A stretch of DNA of 64,000 bases from Brachionus manjavacas. Lineage: Eukaryota > Rotifera > Eurotatoria > Ploima > Brachionidae. The stretch spans positions 3,415,501 through 3,479,500 of the forward strand of contig JAHQIY010000007.1 in assembly GCA_019054805.1 (NCBI GenBank), in the 5' to 3' direction. The notes under the pieces are model-generated. The model saw only the letters and a program-made list of their open reading frames with translations. It made no database searches and had not been told where the DNA came from. The translations under genes were made by a program, and so were the position numbers. Shown in pieces: positions 33,201 through 46,800 of the stretch (position 1 is its first letter; each line of letters opens with the position of its first letter).

Positions 33201-36200
33201 CTTGTATTTTATTATGATTCGAATTCACTAAGTATTAGAAGGAGTAAACATTTTGGTTATATATCTTCTTCTTAGTTTATAAAGGTATCATGTAGTTGAC
33301 AAAAACATTCCATTCAAATTATTTTTTCAATTGTGTGCATAAACTCTGTTTTATTGATTGACTAAGTATTTAAAGTTTTCCAAGTCAAAAATGTTGAACG
33401 TGATAAAAATAGTAAAAGAGCAAAAAGAATTATTCTAATTTTTCTTCAGATCAATTCAGTCAGGAAAATAATGAAAAGTTGTAAAAAGAAAAATTAAAAA
33501 TATATAACGAATCTTTTTGTAATTTCTTTTTCAAGGAATTAAATTGATTTAAAGGAGATTAATTAATTTAAGCGATCATATCATGAAATTTGATATATTT
33601 CAATTAAAATAAAAGTATTTATCATAAAATAAAATCGATTTTAAAATAGTGTTAGTTTTTATATTTTTTTATTTACTTTCTCAGCGTTGAGGGCTTTCAA
33701 ATACTATACTTATTTTTATAAAATGATTCCTCAGCTCAAAATTTACTAGAACCAAAACGATCAATATTTTTTCAACTAACCTAAATTTAGTAAAAAATGC
33801 AAGTTAAATTTTTTTGAGTAGTCTTTGACAAAAAAATTTATTATAATCCTTGTATTTGTTTAAGAGGAATTTTTGAGTTTTATTCCTTAATTTAAAAATG
33901 ATTTTGTCAAGAGTAAAATATTTAGAAAATCAAGTAAAAGAAATAATTTTTTTTCTAAAACAGATCAATAATATTTATTTTTTATGGTTCTAAAAACAGA
34001 TCGAAGCATCATGTTTCATAAATTTTGATAAGTCATCAATTCGAATTAATAAAAAAACAACTTTAACTGACTCAAAAGTTAATTAATATTTTAAGTGAAA
34101 TAGTAGTCTAGTATGTTTTGAAAATCAAATGAAGACCATCAAATATTTCGTTCCTCAAATCATTTTCAGTCAAGTCAAAAATTTACAGAATCCCCCAGTT
34201 TTTGTTGCCCAAATACCTTTGATAAGCCTTTCTTTTGTAATAAAGTTGATTTTATTTTGATTTAATTTTTTGATTTTTAAATTTTTACCATTAAATTAAT
34301 AAGTTAACTTATAATAATTTTCTAACAAACAGACTAGAAATTCTGCTAATAATCAATTATTTTGGTCAATTTAATTTTTTTTCCTTAAATGATTTTGGTA
34401 TTTAGAACAGCTAGTGTAATTTTTTCCTACTCATCCGACAATCGATGTTTGCTTTAAAACAGCTAACTTTTTTCATTTCGTTCTTTTCTTTATCTTGATA
34501 AATCGGTACCCATTTATGTAGGAAGAAATACATTTTATTTAATTTTTTAGTAATGAATTTATTTTTTATTTTCTTTATTCGTTTAGTGTGGAGCATAGAG
34601 TCTTTAATTTCCAACTTTATGGTTAAAATATGAAAAAATTAAAAGAAGCAAAATCAGCAAAGACAATAAATAGTTTCAAGACTCAAATCGAAATAGAAAT
34701 ATTAAAATTGAATTTAGAAAGACTGCAATAGCCTAAATGGCTAAGTGTAAAATTTGCGCTGGTAGAGAGCACTATACCGTTGTAACTACTACTACTAAAA
34801 AATTATATTTTTTGAAGATTTTTTTAAATAAAAACTGATTTTTTCAAAAAAATAATCGTTTTCATTTTCTTTATTACTTAAATTATAAAAATTAGCTATT
34901 TAAATTAAGCTATTGAACTAAATTTAAAAAACTCTAATTTTTTGATCAAGTGATACTTAAACATGTCCTTGGGTAATCAGAATTTATCATTTTTAAAGCT
35001 AATATTATTTAAAAACTAGAGGAAAAGTCATTTTTGGGTCAACGAGTATTTGCCAAACGAAAGGTGAATAGTTTATAAAAGCAATTCTTTTCTTATTTTT
35101 GGTGATAATTAGGAGCATATTTTTATTCGATTTCTAGAAGTGTAGGCAAACAAATAAAATTAGAAAAATCGCATTAATTTTTTTAGTATTTAATCTTGGA
35201 AATTAGGTTGGATATTTTGTTGATAGAATATTAAAAGCAATATTAATTCAAGGAAAACGATGACGATCAAGATAATTTTTGTAATAAAATAATAAATTTT
35301 TAAGTTTTTGAAAACGTTTTTAGATTCGAGCCAAAATTGTTTACTAAAAATGCTCCAAGTCTATTGAAATTTTCTAAATTATTTGGTTTGGTCTAGAATA
35401 AAGCGAAATATGTTTTAAAACCACTAAATTTCGAGACTCAACTCTTAAAATATCTGTTTTATTTATTCGTAGAAATATGGGCTTTATTGCGTAACTTAAT
35501 TTAAGAGCTCAGCCTGATTTATCAAACAATTTAATCGATTCAAATATCCTGTGCTCAGCCTCAAATGTTTTTTAATTTATATTTTGAATAAATTAATTTT
35601 GAATGAATATTAGAAAATATTTTTATTTTGGGTAAAATTCTGTGCCGAGCATTGCCGATTATTTGCTGAGTAATCTGATTTAGTCATTCGTTTGGAAACA
35701 AATTACCTAAGCTATTTTAACATGGAAAACCAATTTAATACTAAGAATATTTCATTTTTTTATAATTTAAATATTTTATTAGCAAATTCTGATTCAAGAT
35801 TTTGGCAAAATTATTCATGAGATAGAAACACAGAACTCAAATATTTAATTCAGGTAACACTTGATGTAATACTGCATCGAAAAGTAATCATTGCATTATT
35901 TTTTTTAGTTTTTTTTTGCAGATAAATTAAAAAAGAATTTTGAAAGAGAATTTTTTTCTAAATTTTAACAAAAAAATAACAAAATTTTTAAAATTTTCAA
36001 AATGAAATAAATTCTGTAAAGTAATAAAATTGAAAAGTTTTTTTGTGAATTTTGATTTTTAATTCAGATTTAAACAAAAGATCTAGTTTTAGACAGAATT
36101 TTCAAATTATTTAAATCACAATAAGAATTTTTTTAAATAAAAAAAAAGTTCCATATGAAAAAATAAATAAACACATTGAAATATCCTCAAATCTTTGTTT

Positions 36201-37959
36201 AGATGTGTTTGTTGTAATGATTGATAAAATGTTAAAATAGCAAATTTGATTCGGAACCTGTCTAATGTGTTCTTATCTAAAGATCATTGTACCGATGCTT
36301 ATTTTGAGTGCCGTATTTGAAATTTTTATTTATTTATGTATTACTTTAATTTAAAATTTTGATTACATAAGAACGAGTGTAATTAGTTTTTAAATCTTTT
36401 AGGTCTAAATAGTTTGATTATCAAATGCTTAAATTAAAACAAGTGATCCCAATCTGAGCTCATTATTTACAAAATAACTCAATTGATAAATTGCATTTCA
36501 ACTAATTAGGCAAACTAGGACATACGTCTTTAACCTAATGTAAATGAATAGCAAAATTTATCTTTTTTTATATTTAAACATTAAATTCCTATTTTAATGA
36601 GGGCCAAAAATAAATTCCAAATTGAAATTTCTTACACCAATTAGTTAGTTGTGAAGCGATTCTGTAAAATAGAAAATTCAGACTTAATTTTGGATTATAG
36701 GCAAGTTTCTTCTCTAAATCTACAATTTTGTCCGAAATATAGGCTTTTGTAGTTAGAATTTTCAAAACTTCGGATCAAAAATTAAATATTTTTTGTAGAA
36801 AAAGGCTTAAGAGGATTTTTTTTTGTTGATTTTAATTAATTTAAAAAAATTGTTCAAGATTTAGAGTTTCAAAAACTCTATTCAAAACCAAGAGTTGTAA
36901 TTTAAAATAGCTATTTCATTTTCTAGGCCAGAGCGATATTGATCTACTCAATTATTATTTTTTGTTCGATTCAGGCGTTCAAGTTTGCTGAACATTACTT
37001 TTGAGTTTTTTTTTAGATCAAAATCCAATTGATTCATGCCCAAAAAGTTTATAATTGTTAATAAAAATTTTCATTAAAATGTTAAAAAAATAAGGCCTTT
37101 GTTCAAGTAGACACACTTTTTTTCTCAAGGTGTTTACTTTGGGCAATTTGTTTCGAGTCATTATAGTCTAGTAAGAACTAATTCAAGCTATCTAGTTACA
37201 GTCTAGCCACTTCTTTTATTTTATTGTTACAGCGATATCTATATCGACTTTGTATGAAATGAAATGTTTGTGTCTTGAAATCAAGTTTTAATGGTCTAGT
37301 TAAATCACGACTCAACAAAATTTAAATTCAAACTCTATTTTTTAATGCAAAAGGAAATAGATCATTTTTTCAAATCATTTTTGTTAAATCTTAGTAGTAT
37401 TTGCTCAAGAGGAATGTGGAAGCATCATGGGACTTGAGTTTTTTTCTACACGCAGACTTGCTTGATAAGAGTTTATCATTGCTTTGATAAACAACTTAGC
37501 TGTGTATATGCTTCAAATGCAAATGAGTTTGTTTTTGTATAAAAGTTGTAAATAAATCAATAATTTACTTAATGTAGGCTCTTTCAAATATTTGGATCAA
37601 ATTATCTCTAGATATAAAGATAATTTGAAAGCAACATTAACCTTTCTGTACAAGAATAGCAAAAATATCGAAGAAAATGTGGAAAAATATCAATATTTAT
37701 CCTAAAAATTATTTTAATTTTGAATCAACTACAAAATGGAAATAATTAAAAATTTCAATATGTTTATTTAAGAGTTAAATTTTAGAGGAAAAAATGCTCA
37801 GCATCAAATTTCTGTGTAGTATTTTTGTTTCGGATTTGTGAATTAATTTGACAGTATATTTAGTGCCATTTGTTATGGAGATAATCCTCTGTATTTGTTA
37901 TGTCCATACGAATATATTTAAACTCAGATAAATTTAGAATTTTCTGTATTTTTGTTAAT

Positions 37960-38012
37960 TTATTTATTTATTTATTGAATTGAATTAACCTCCTTTAAGG
38001 AGAAGTAAAAGA
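37960..38012 (-). repeat. LINE-like 3' tail: hairpin plus (AAAT)n
   Basis: On the minus strand CTCCTTAAAGGAG (perfect hairpin) is followed within 20 nt by four or more AAAT units. The same layout, hairpin then AAAT repeats, occurs at 63000-63050 (+) and 63360-63415 (-), where the second is attached to a LINE reading frame. Confidence 0.5.
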
Positions 38013-41000
38013 AAATAAAGATAAAATTTTTTTTTTGTGTTTTTGTGTTTTTTTAAAAAATGAAAAATTATTATCTAAAAATAAAATTACAAAAATAAAA
38101 AAGGAACATTAGTTCGAAAATAGAAAAAGGGATGAAAGTTAGAAAGCAAGATAATTCGGACCAAAATTCATGAATTTCTTTTATTTTGAATTAGCTCATT
38201 AATGATATTTTCTTAAACAGAAGATTTAATTTCGAATTTGTAAATTAAATTTCAAAGAGTGCCATTAATTTTCTAAATTAAAGTAATCAAGCCATAAAAT
38301 TGATGCATTACTTCTAGCTAAAAATGAAAATTTCTCAAACGTCAAGCGATTAGGATGAAAAGTTTTATTAATCTTTTCTTATGCTTAAGAAATCAATAAG
38401 TTTGGACTATTTTTTTCAAAAGTCAAATAGTGATTATACCATACTGGCTAATTAGATACATAGGTATGAGCAAAAAGACAAGAATCAAATCACTCTTCTC
38501 CTAGTCTAATCTTAAGACTAAAATAAACTTTTTCTTCTCTAATTCAAATATAATCTATTTTCAAAATAATTATGGATTAGTTGAAAAGATTACTTATTCG
38601 GTTATAAAATAAAAATTTTGCTCATAGTGGTCTTGTTATTTGGCGTAAATTAAGACCAACAATATTGATTCTATGCTCATGAATTTGAATGAATTCGCAC
38701 TCTTTATTTAGGGCTTAAATTCAACTTAATCCCAGAATTCTTGTTTAAAATGAAGCCCGAATATGCCAATGAAGTTGTAATGAACTTGTATTAAGAGAGA
38801 ATCAGATGATAAGTCAATTTAATAGCTAAAGCCTTAAAACATAGTTGTATAACTGGGCTAATTAAATGGCAACACAAATACTTCTATATTTTTAAAATGC
38901 CACTTTTTTAAGGAACTATTTTTCTGGCCTAACAATTAAGTAAGAATTTAAATTAATTTTATTAACAAATACCGCAATAAAGCCTTTGTATAAATAGGTC
39001 TCTTTTAAAAAATGCTAAAGACCCGTTCATTTTAAGAAATAAATGTTCATTTAATCAGTATTTTAACTATTAATCACTTCTAATTTTTAAATTTATTATT
39101 CCATCTTTGATTTTTAGCCTTTACTGGAATTCAAGAACGCTTGGAGTTAAGCTTTTGTCGAAGCAAAAGCACTCAATTATAAAGATGGATTTTCAATTGT
39201 TAATTTAAAAGCTCAAAAACACTATTAAGTCAAGATTTTTCAAAATGAATACTTTTTTGCACCGAATTTTTACTAGAAAAAATAATAAGTTAACTAATTG
39301 TTTTGAGAATTGTAGCCCCATTTCCAGATTTTAACTATTAAATTTGAGTCCTTTTTAACTAACATGATTTAAAGAGAAATTATTTTAATCGAACTGTAAA
39401 AGACTTTGGTTTGACAAAACAAGTGATTTTGAAGATTTACTTATTTCGACACTTATTTTCAAACTAACTAGGAAATATCCAAATTGCACCATTAATGAAT
39501 ATTTGTTCTGCACTCGTCTTGATTAGTCTAAGTAAAATAACTAAAAAATACAATTATTCGGTTCGACTACCCAGCATTAACAAATATTTTTTACTTTAGA
39601 ATTTTTATGAAATCTATTGCTCAATTTTTTTGCTCACGGCTTTTTAACCATCTGTTAATGATTTATTCTCGAGTAAGAATAGAATATTTTTGTTAATCGT
39701 TTGATTTAGCCTAAGCTTAAAACATCAATTCTGTAAAATTAAAATTTAACTATTGCAAATTGATAGCGTTTTAAATTAAAATTAAAAGAATAAAAAAAAA
39801 ATATTTAATGCCAAACTTTACTTGAACATCGAGTACCTTTCTGGCCTATTTCAATTTAGCTTTATTTAAACTTTCTTTTACATTTTATTTAAGCTCATTT
39901 TTTTTAATTTTTAGTTAAAAGTTTTTTTAAATCTATCATAGGATATAAAAATCATAAAATGTAAAGCTTTTACTTGAACTGGGAGGGATTAGATTTTATT
40001 AAGAGAAGTATATCAGCTACTTTTAAAGATTTTTTTGAGGTTTTTATCTCCCAAACAGATAGATTTCGAGTCCATAACCTCATTAAGTATTAAAGGCGTT
40101 CTCTTGTGTAAACAACTATTTACTTTGGATGATATTTTGTGCATATCCATAATAATAGAAATCTTTTTTTTTATTTAAAATCAATTCAAAATTTTATTTA
40201 AATTTCAATGAAACCACAATAATGCCTTAAATTATTCGGTTGTCATTTATTCTCAAATTTCAAAATGTTCACAAAAAAAGCGAATATTTTTGGCAAATAT
40301 TTTTAGGTTTTGAATTAACACAAATAAAGTGTTTTAAAAGAATAATTCAAGTTTTTAATTAATCAAAAAAAAAATTAATCGAAAATAGACAAAACATAAA
40401 GGCATCTTACTGTGAGCATTCAAAGTATCTATTTATTTTTTTTAATCTTTTAAAGGATTAGACTTTATCATACTGTTCTAAGCCCAATTCCGTCGGCTTT
40501 CTTTTTGTTTTAAAATTTCCTATCAGCCTATTAATACCGATTGCATTCCAATTTAAATAAGTCAAACTAAGCATAAAAAAGAGTGAGGGTAATGTTAAGA
40601 AAATTGATAGACAACAAGAAAAAAGAAAAATGATTAAAGAGAGATTAAGAATTGTAAATGGGACATACATAAAAATAGAACTAAAATAAGCCTTCTACTT
40701 TAATTTGAATAAAATAAACTAGTCACATTTGAGAATAATCAGTTGATTTAATTTTAAAATTTAAAAAAAAAAATTAATGTGTTTTTTTGGTCGTCATGAA
40801 AAGCTAGAAATCTTTTTTTTTATTTATGAAAATTTTAAGTTTTAAAATTTGTATTTAAAATTCAGCAGGAAATAATTGTCTAGCCTTTCATTTATTTATT
40901 AATGAGTGCTTTTAAGTCACAAAAGTAAGAATTTATTGAAGACTTGCATTGTTTGTTCTGTTTTTTTATTTTCATTAAAAATAATAGTTATTTTAGAATT

Positions 41001-43984
41001 GGCAAAATTAGTATTTATTCTAAGGATTAGCTTCAGGATTCATTTTAATGTTAAATAGTCTTCGTTCAAATAGTTTTTGAATGGATAAAAAATTGAGGAC
41101 AAATTTTTTGTTTTTTAAAGTTAAATTAAGTAAATGGCAGAATTTAGAGACTATTTTCATATTTTTAAAATGAACTTATTTCACTTCTAACTCTCATAAC
41201 ACGAGAATGTTTCTAATCTAAAGAAACAATTAATTGTGTCTCTCTGTGATACTGAAAATTTAGCTTTAAAATTCTTTATACAAATGTGTAATAGTTTTAG
41301 GACAATAAAGGAATTTTTATAAATAATACTCAATTAAAAAATAAAAATTTTTACTAACAAGTAAAATAGAGTTGCCTTTATAGGAATCAAGTAGGTGACT
41401 AGATTCTTCATAAGAATAAACACTTGGTAAGAAATTACCAAATAAGGTAAAATGAATTTCAACAAGTTTTAGCTAATAAAATATTCAAGACATCAACTGA
41501 TGATATGACAGATGTGTAAAATCTTCTAAAAATAAAACAAAAATATTTTTTTACCATTTTGCCATAGTTTCGACACTTTTAAAAGAAAGAACTCTTTAAA
41601 AATTGTAAACCCAACATAATTTTTATTTATTTTTTTTAAATTATGATTTACAAGCTTTTAGAAAATTCGTTAGCTGTCACGCCGAATTTTCTAAGGTTAA
41701 TGAAACAGATCAGATCTAAGTTTTCTTTTAAATCACTAGTGATTAATTTTTTACCACTTTGTTTATTCCAATTCCAAAAGTTTGCATTTTTTCTTGAAAA
41801 ATTTCGCACAACTGCTGTGTGTTTTTAAAAAGTAAAAATGTGAAGACCTTTAAAAAAACATTGAAATATTCGACATAATTTTATAAAAAAATTTTCTATT
41901 TGAATAAATTCTATTAAGCTGACCCAATTATTTTCAAAAAGCTACAAATCTAAGTTTAATTAAATTTATAATCTTCTCTAGTAAATTTTAATTATTTAGG
42001 AAAAAAATCAAAATTAATACAAACAATTATTTTAACATTTTAAGATAAAAGGAGTTAATTTTGAATTAGGCTTCCAAGTCCGTCAAATTGAAAGCTTCCG
42101 CTAATTTCCGAATATTTTGAATTGTAAGACAGATCGGAAAAGGTCAGAAATGAATTCCGATTTTAATATATTAGAAACTATGAATTTTTTTTGATCAAAA
42201 TGAGAGAATTCGTACGCTCACATGACTTAAATTTAACTTATAATTTTCAGCTCAATAATCTTAAATGACAATTTATTCATGCATTTTGCTCATAAAAAAA
42301 TTATGAGTCTCTAGGTGCAGTTTTTCTATCTGAATAATAATATGTAGCGCTTGCTTTGAGCTAATATGAGCATCTTGTATCGATTGAAATTTTGATTTTG
42401 TTTTTAATTAATATTCAAAATTGCTTCTAAATTTTGGATTCGATTATTTGATTCTAGTTACAAAAACAAAATAAAAATTGGGAGTTATTTTACGGTTGAA
42501 GTGGTTAAGAAGCTTGAAGTAAAACAGATTCAAATTTAAAATATATTAGCTTACCAAAAATCTTAGTGATAACTCGGCAAATTTTTTAGTATTTTGTCAG
42601 TTGTCTAATTGAAGAAGAGTTATAAATTTTTCAAGCATAAATTCAAATTTTGTAATTAGATGACCAACAAACTATTATTATATTCAAATTTAGAGTTTTA
42701 TGATTTTTAAAATTTTGAAGATAAAAGTTTAAATAAGAGTTAATGAGTCCATTTAGAATATAAATGGATCTAATTATTAATCGAAATTTAGTATGATTAC
42801 AAAATTTTTTTTTAATTTTTTTAACTTTCTTTTACTTTTTAAATGGTTAATCTTCATCGATACAATCAAAAGTTTCAAGTATTTGTCCAGTATTTATTTC
42901 AAGCTTATATGAATTGACAGTTCATAGAGTTTTTTTTTATTTTAAATATTTTTTTTAGATTAAATATGTTAAGAAGATGGATTTTTGCTGAGATTAAATT
43001 AATTAATATCTAAAAAAAAATTTGCTTAATAGATTATTGAAATATGATCATGATTTATTGATGCTAGCCACATGGGACAACGAGAAAGCAATCTCTTTGA
43101 CTCGATTCATTAACAAATATAATTGTTTATTTATACTTTTGAACACTGTGGACGCAAAGTTCATCATAAAGGTTATTAGTTGTAGCAGAGTAAACGTATT
43201 TTTGCGTCTCATTATTAAATTGTTTTTTTTAAAGTTTTAATTTTTTTACCTATCTAATTTTTTTTTCTTTTAGTTCGCAAAAAACAATAATTTTTTGGTT
43301 TTAATTTTTTTGAATTTTATAAGATTTTTGACAAGTAAATTATTGATTCAATTTAAATTTAAAATTGAAAAAAATTGGTAAAATTACATTATGTAGAGTT
43401 TTAATAATTTTATTAATTCATTTTAAATAATCTTTTAATTTTAAAAAACAATAAGTAATCAAGTTATCAGAAGGAAATTTTATCAAAGTATTATATAGGA
43501 AATCAATCAATGATTTTGGGCTTCTTAAATTTCCAGTGCAAGACCGTCAAGTCTATATTTACTATGAAGTTTTGATTATGTTAAATTTTATAGCAACTTT
43601 CTTATAAAAAATCACGATTATTTTTTTTCATAATTTTTTATTAAAAAAATTAATTTTATCTTTTCTTAAGCAATAAAAAAACAAAAATAAAACTAAGTGT
43701 ACAAAGAATAGCTTTCAAGTCAATAGCGGTTCAACATAACAAAAATTATGAAGAGCGCTTGAACATATCAAGTCAAACTAGTTTAGAAAAGAAGCGAAAG
43801 AGAAGTCTTTTAATTCAATTTTAATTAGATCAATTGGTTCCACCTTTTGAGCAACTGTCCTAGCTCAATTACACAGGCCTTACGGGTTACAGAACACAAA
43901 AAAAAATGATGAATGATAAAGTGTTACATAAAGCTATAACCAAAAAAAAGATTGCTTATGGTTTTAATGGAAAACTTAAAATTG

Positions 43985-44043
43985 TTAGTAGCCCTTGTCA
44001 GGCCAAATTTGGAATAAGTCATCTGAGTTTGGTCTCCATCATC
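43985..44043 (+). mobile_element. non-LTR reverse transcriptase debris
   Basis: Reads ALVRPNLE, stop, VI, stop, VWSPS: the conserved LINE segment just after the catalytic core (LVRP-LEY---VWSP). Flanking sequence 43700-44100 is more complex than its surroundings but too decayed to read. Dead copy. Confidence 0.55.
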
Positions 44044-44362
44044 CAAGAATAGACTTCTAGACTTCTTCTCAAGACAAAATGCATACTTAGATAAAAAATA
44101 AGCTGATTAGTTTCATTTTAAATTAAAGGTTTGAATTAATAAGAAAGAAAAAATTATTAATTCATTTTGGACCTTTTTGAAATTCTCAACTTCTTGATAA
44201 TTAAAAAAAGCCAATTTTAGAATTTTTTAATATTTAAATGTCCCGAGCTAAAGCTTTTTTGGAAAAAAAAAAAAAAATTAAATTTGAAGTAAATTTAAAA
44301 AAATTAGATTATTTGAAATAAAACAGGGACAGCTTAAGTATTTGAGAGTTTGTTCTTAAATT

Positions 44363-44593
44363 AGCAAAGTAAAGTTTATGATCAAATTTCAAAATTTTAA
44401 ACATGCTTAAAATTTATTAAATGCGTAATTGATGCACTGCAGATTTCAAAATTGTTTAGGTTTCAAATGGCATGTTTTTAAATTGTAAAAAAGAGGATAG
44501 CCGCCTGTAATCTTGCAAATGATGAAACTACGCATTTTAAATATTTTGAGAATTTTTGAAAATTTGAAATTTGATCATAAATTTTACTTTGCT
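44363..44593. repeat. foldback element with 65-bp arms
   Basis: 44363-44427 and 44529-44593 are inverted copies sharing AGCAAAGTAAA/G and TTTATGATCAAATTTCAAA and ending AAATGCGTA at the inner side, with a loop of about 100 bp. Non-coding; MITE-like. A target duplication was not obvious. Confidence 0.6.
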
Positions 44594-45449
44594 TGTTGGT
44601 ATTCTTTCGGTTCAAATGTTAAGTTTACTTCACACTTAATGGTCATGGATTTTCTGAATAAATTCCGAAGCTTTAAGACAAATGAGTTCTAATATGTAAT
44701 CAAACGCTTGATTTTTTTTCAAGAGCATTTTGATTTGTGAAAAACCAGTAGCATATTAAAATTAAAGTTTTTTGATATTTTAGACTTAAGTATGTTTTAA
44801 ATTATTTTCAAGAAAATAACACGTCAAATTTCGAGCTTTATATTTTAAGTCACAACAATAAACAAGTTTTTTTTTTCTCTTAATACTCTAATAGTTAATA
44901 TTTCACCGAGAAGGAAATGCGCATTCAATTAAATTTGTAATTTAATATTTTATTTAAAGTAGTTAAAACGTCACAAAAAACAATAAAGCCTATAAAATCC
45001 GACAATTCTGTTATTTTGTTTTTAATTTATTTTATTATTCAGCAAAAATCGAATCAAAAACCCATTAATCCAGCTATTCTATTTTAAATGTCACGTTTTT
45101 AAGAGTAAAGTCTTTTGGCCGACAACGACCAGCATTTTTTCGATAAAACGTTAGAAAAATAATCCAACATCTGGCTGTCGTTATTTTCAAAGCTAAATTA
45201 ATAACGATCATTTTTTTCTCAAATTCAAAAAATAAATATTCTACCTATTTATTGTGTCCATTAAAATTAATTGGCTTTGACTTCTTCTTGTGCCAAAAAT
45301 ACTTTCGTAAACCTTTGCACACAATTGCGCAATTATATCACATCGTGTCCAAATAGTTACATGTAATTATAACTGAGAGAAGGTTTTTTTTTAATTCATA
45401 ATGGAATTGAGAATTAAACTTTATAAAGAATTCAGAAACAAGATGAACA

Positions 45450-45626
45450 ATGGCTAATAGCGAAATGCTACCAAGTACGCCAGGAACGGCTCACATTGTA
45501 ACAAATGATGAACCTTAAAATGAGCTAGTTGATAATCAAGTTGAAAGTCCAACAAAAACTCGAGTTAATGGTAGAGGAAGCAAGGGAGGTAGAGGTGGGT
45601 GCAGGGAAACCCCTCGTGAAAGTTGA
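45450..45626 (+). pseudogene. unidentified 58-codon frame with one in-frame TAA
   Basis: The ATG frame reads MANSEMLPSTPGTAHIVTND, then EP, TAA (45516-45518), then NELVDNQVESPTKTRVNGRG and a Gly/Arg-rich end before TGA. Balanced residue use and a GC-richer composition in a desert suggest former coding sequence, perhaps the start of a nuclear or RNA-binding protein. No family recognised. Confidence 0.35.
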
Positions 45627-46800
45627 TTTTTAATAAATTAAAATTTGTTTTATTAATTTATTAAAATAATTCTTCATTTAAAATTTGTATCAATTATAAA
45701 AAATTAAGTTATTAATTTCGTATAAGATTTGAATTCATTTAAAATAATGTTTATCTACATTTGAAAAAATATCATCTTAGATTATTTAAGATATTTAAGT
45801 TAAAATTTTCTTTAAAATACAAATTTAAATGCATTTAATTGTTACAAAATTACGGGCATCTTGAAGTTGATGATCAAATCAAAATATATTTTAAATTCAA
45901 AGATTTTATTTTTCTATTTTAAAATCAATCTTGATTTAATTTAAATAATTGTAGTTTAACATGCTTTACATGTTATGTAGATTTAGAAAATTAAAAATTT
46001 TGAAAAGCATTTTCTCAATCCATTGATAAAATCGATTTTTATACTTTTTTAATTTTATTTGTATTAACTGATTTTTTGTAAAGTTTATTTTGAATTATTT
46101 TATTTTAAAAATATTTGTATCTAGACATTGATCAAAATTATCATGTTCATCCTGGTCACATAGTTTCATGTAATTAAATAAGTGTAAAAAACACCCTTTT
46201 CGCAATTCTATGCCAAATATTATTATAAGTAATTGTGTGCGAAGGTAAACGGTATATCTTGAAATCATTTTTAATATTTCCAACTTTAATTAACTAGTAG
46301 ATAAATACCATATATTTGTTATTTTTTAAAATTACTCAAACATTAATATTTGACTATTTTTAAAAAATCAAATTTTTAATTTAATCCGTTTTATATAGAG
46401 CCTCAAATCATAAAATTAGTTAGACATGACAACTTTTGTACTAATAACCTCCGTCAGATTATATCAAACTTAATAATTTTTTTTTAAAAACTGGGAAATT
46501 TCTTTAAAATTTTTGGGAAAAATTTTGTTTATCAATTCATGTTATCTAAGCTTAAATTTGAAAAATATTAGAAATTAGACTGTATAGTACGTTAATGCAA
46601 AAAATATCAATACTTTAATTTAGAAAAAACTATGTTTATATTAAATTTAAATTTTTTATTACAATTATATTACAATTATTGACGATTCCAACATGATTTT
46701 GTTTTCTTTTCCATGTTTTTTCTTTTTATTATTATTATTTTTAATTTATTAAAATTGAAAATTAATATATATGTATATAGTATTCATTAATATATATGTA

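Larger units (their letters stand above)
30221..46800. other. 16.6 kb gene desert
   Basis: Very AT-rich sequence without a convincing gene. It contains: a minus-strand GC-richer patch at 30735-30800 whose frame ends FRLAKFLRPSVMSQLDQ and stop; a possible retroposon tail at 34715-34800 ending in (ACT)n; a (TTTA)n tail with hairpin at 37960-38010; LINE RT debris at 43985-44043; a foldback element at 44363-44593; and an interrupted frame at 45450-45626. Listed ORFs elsewhere in it (32.5, 34.4, 40.5, 41.6, 43.0, 46.1 kb) look like composition noise. Confidence 0.5.
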
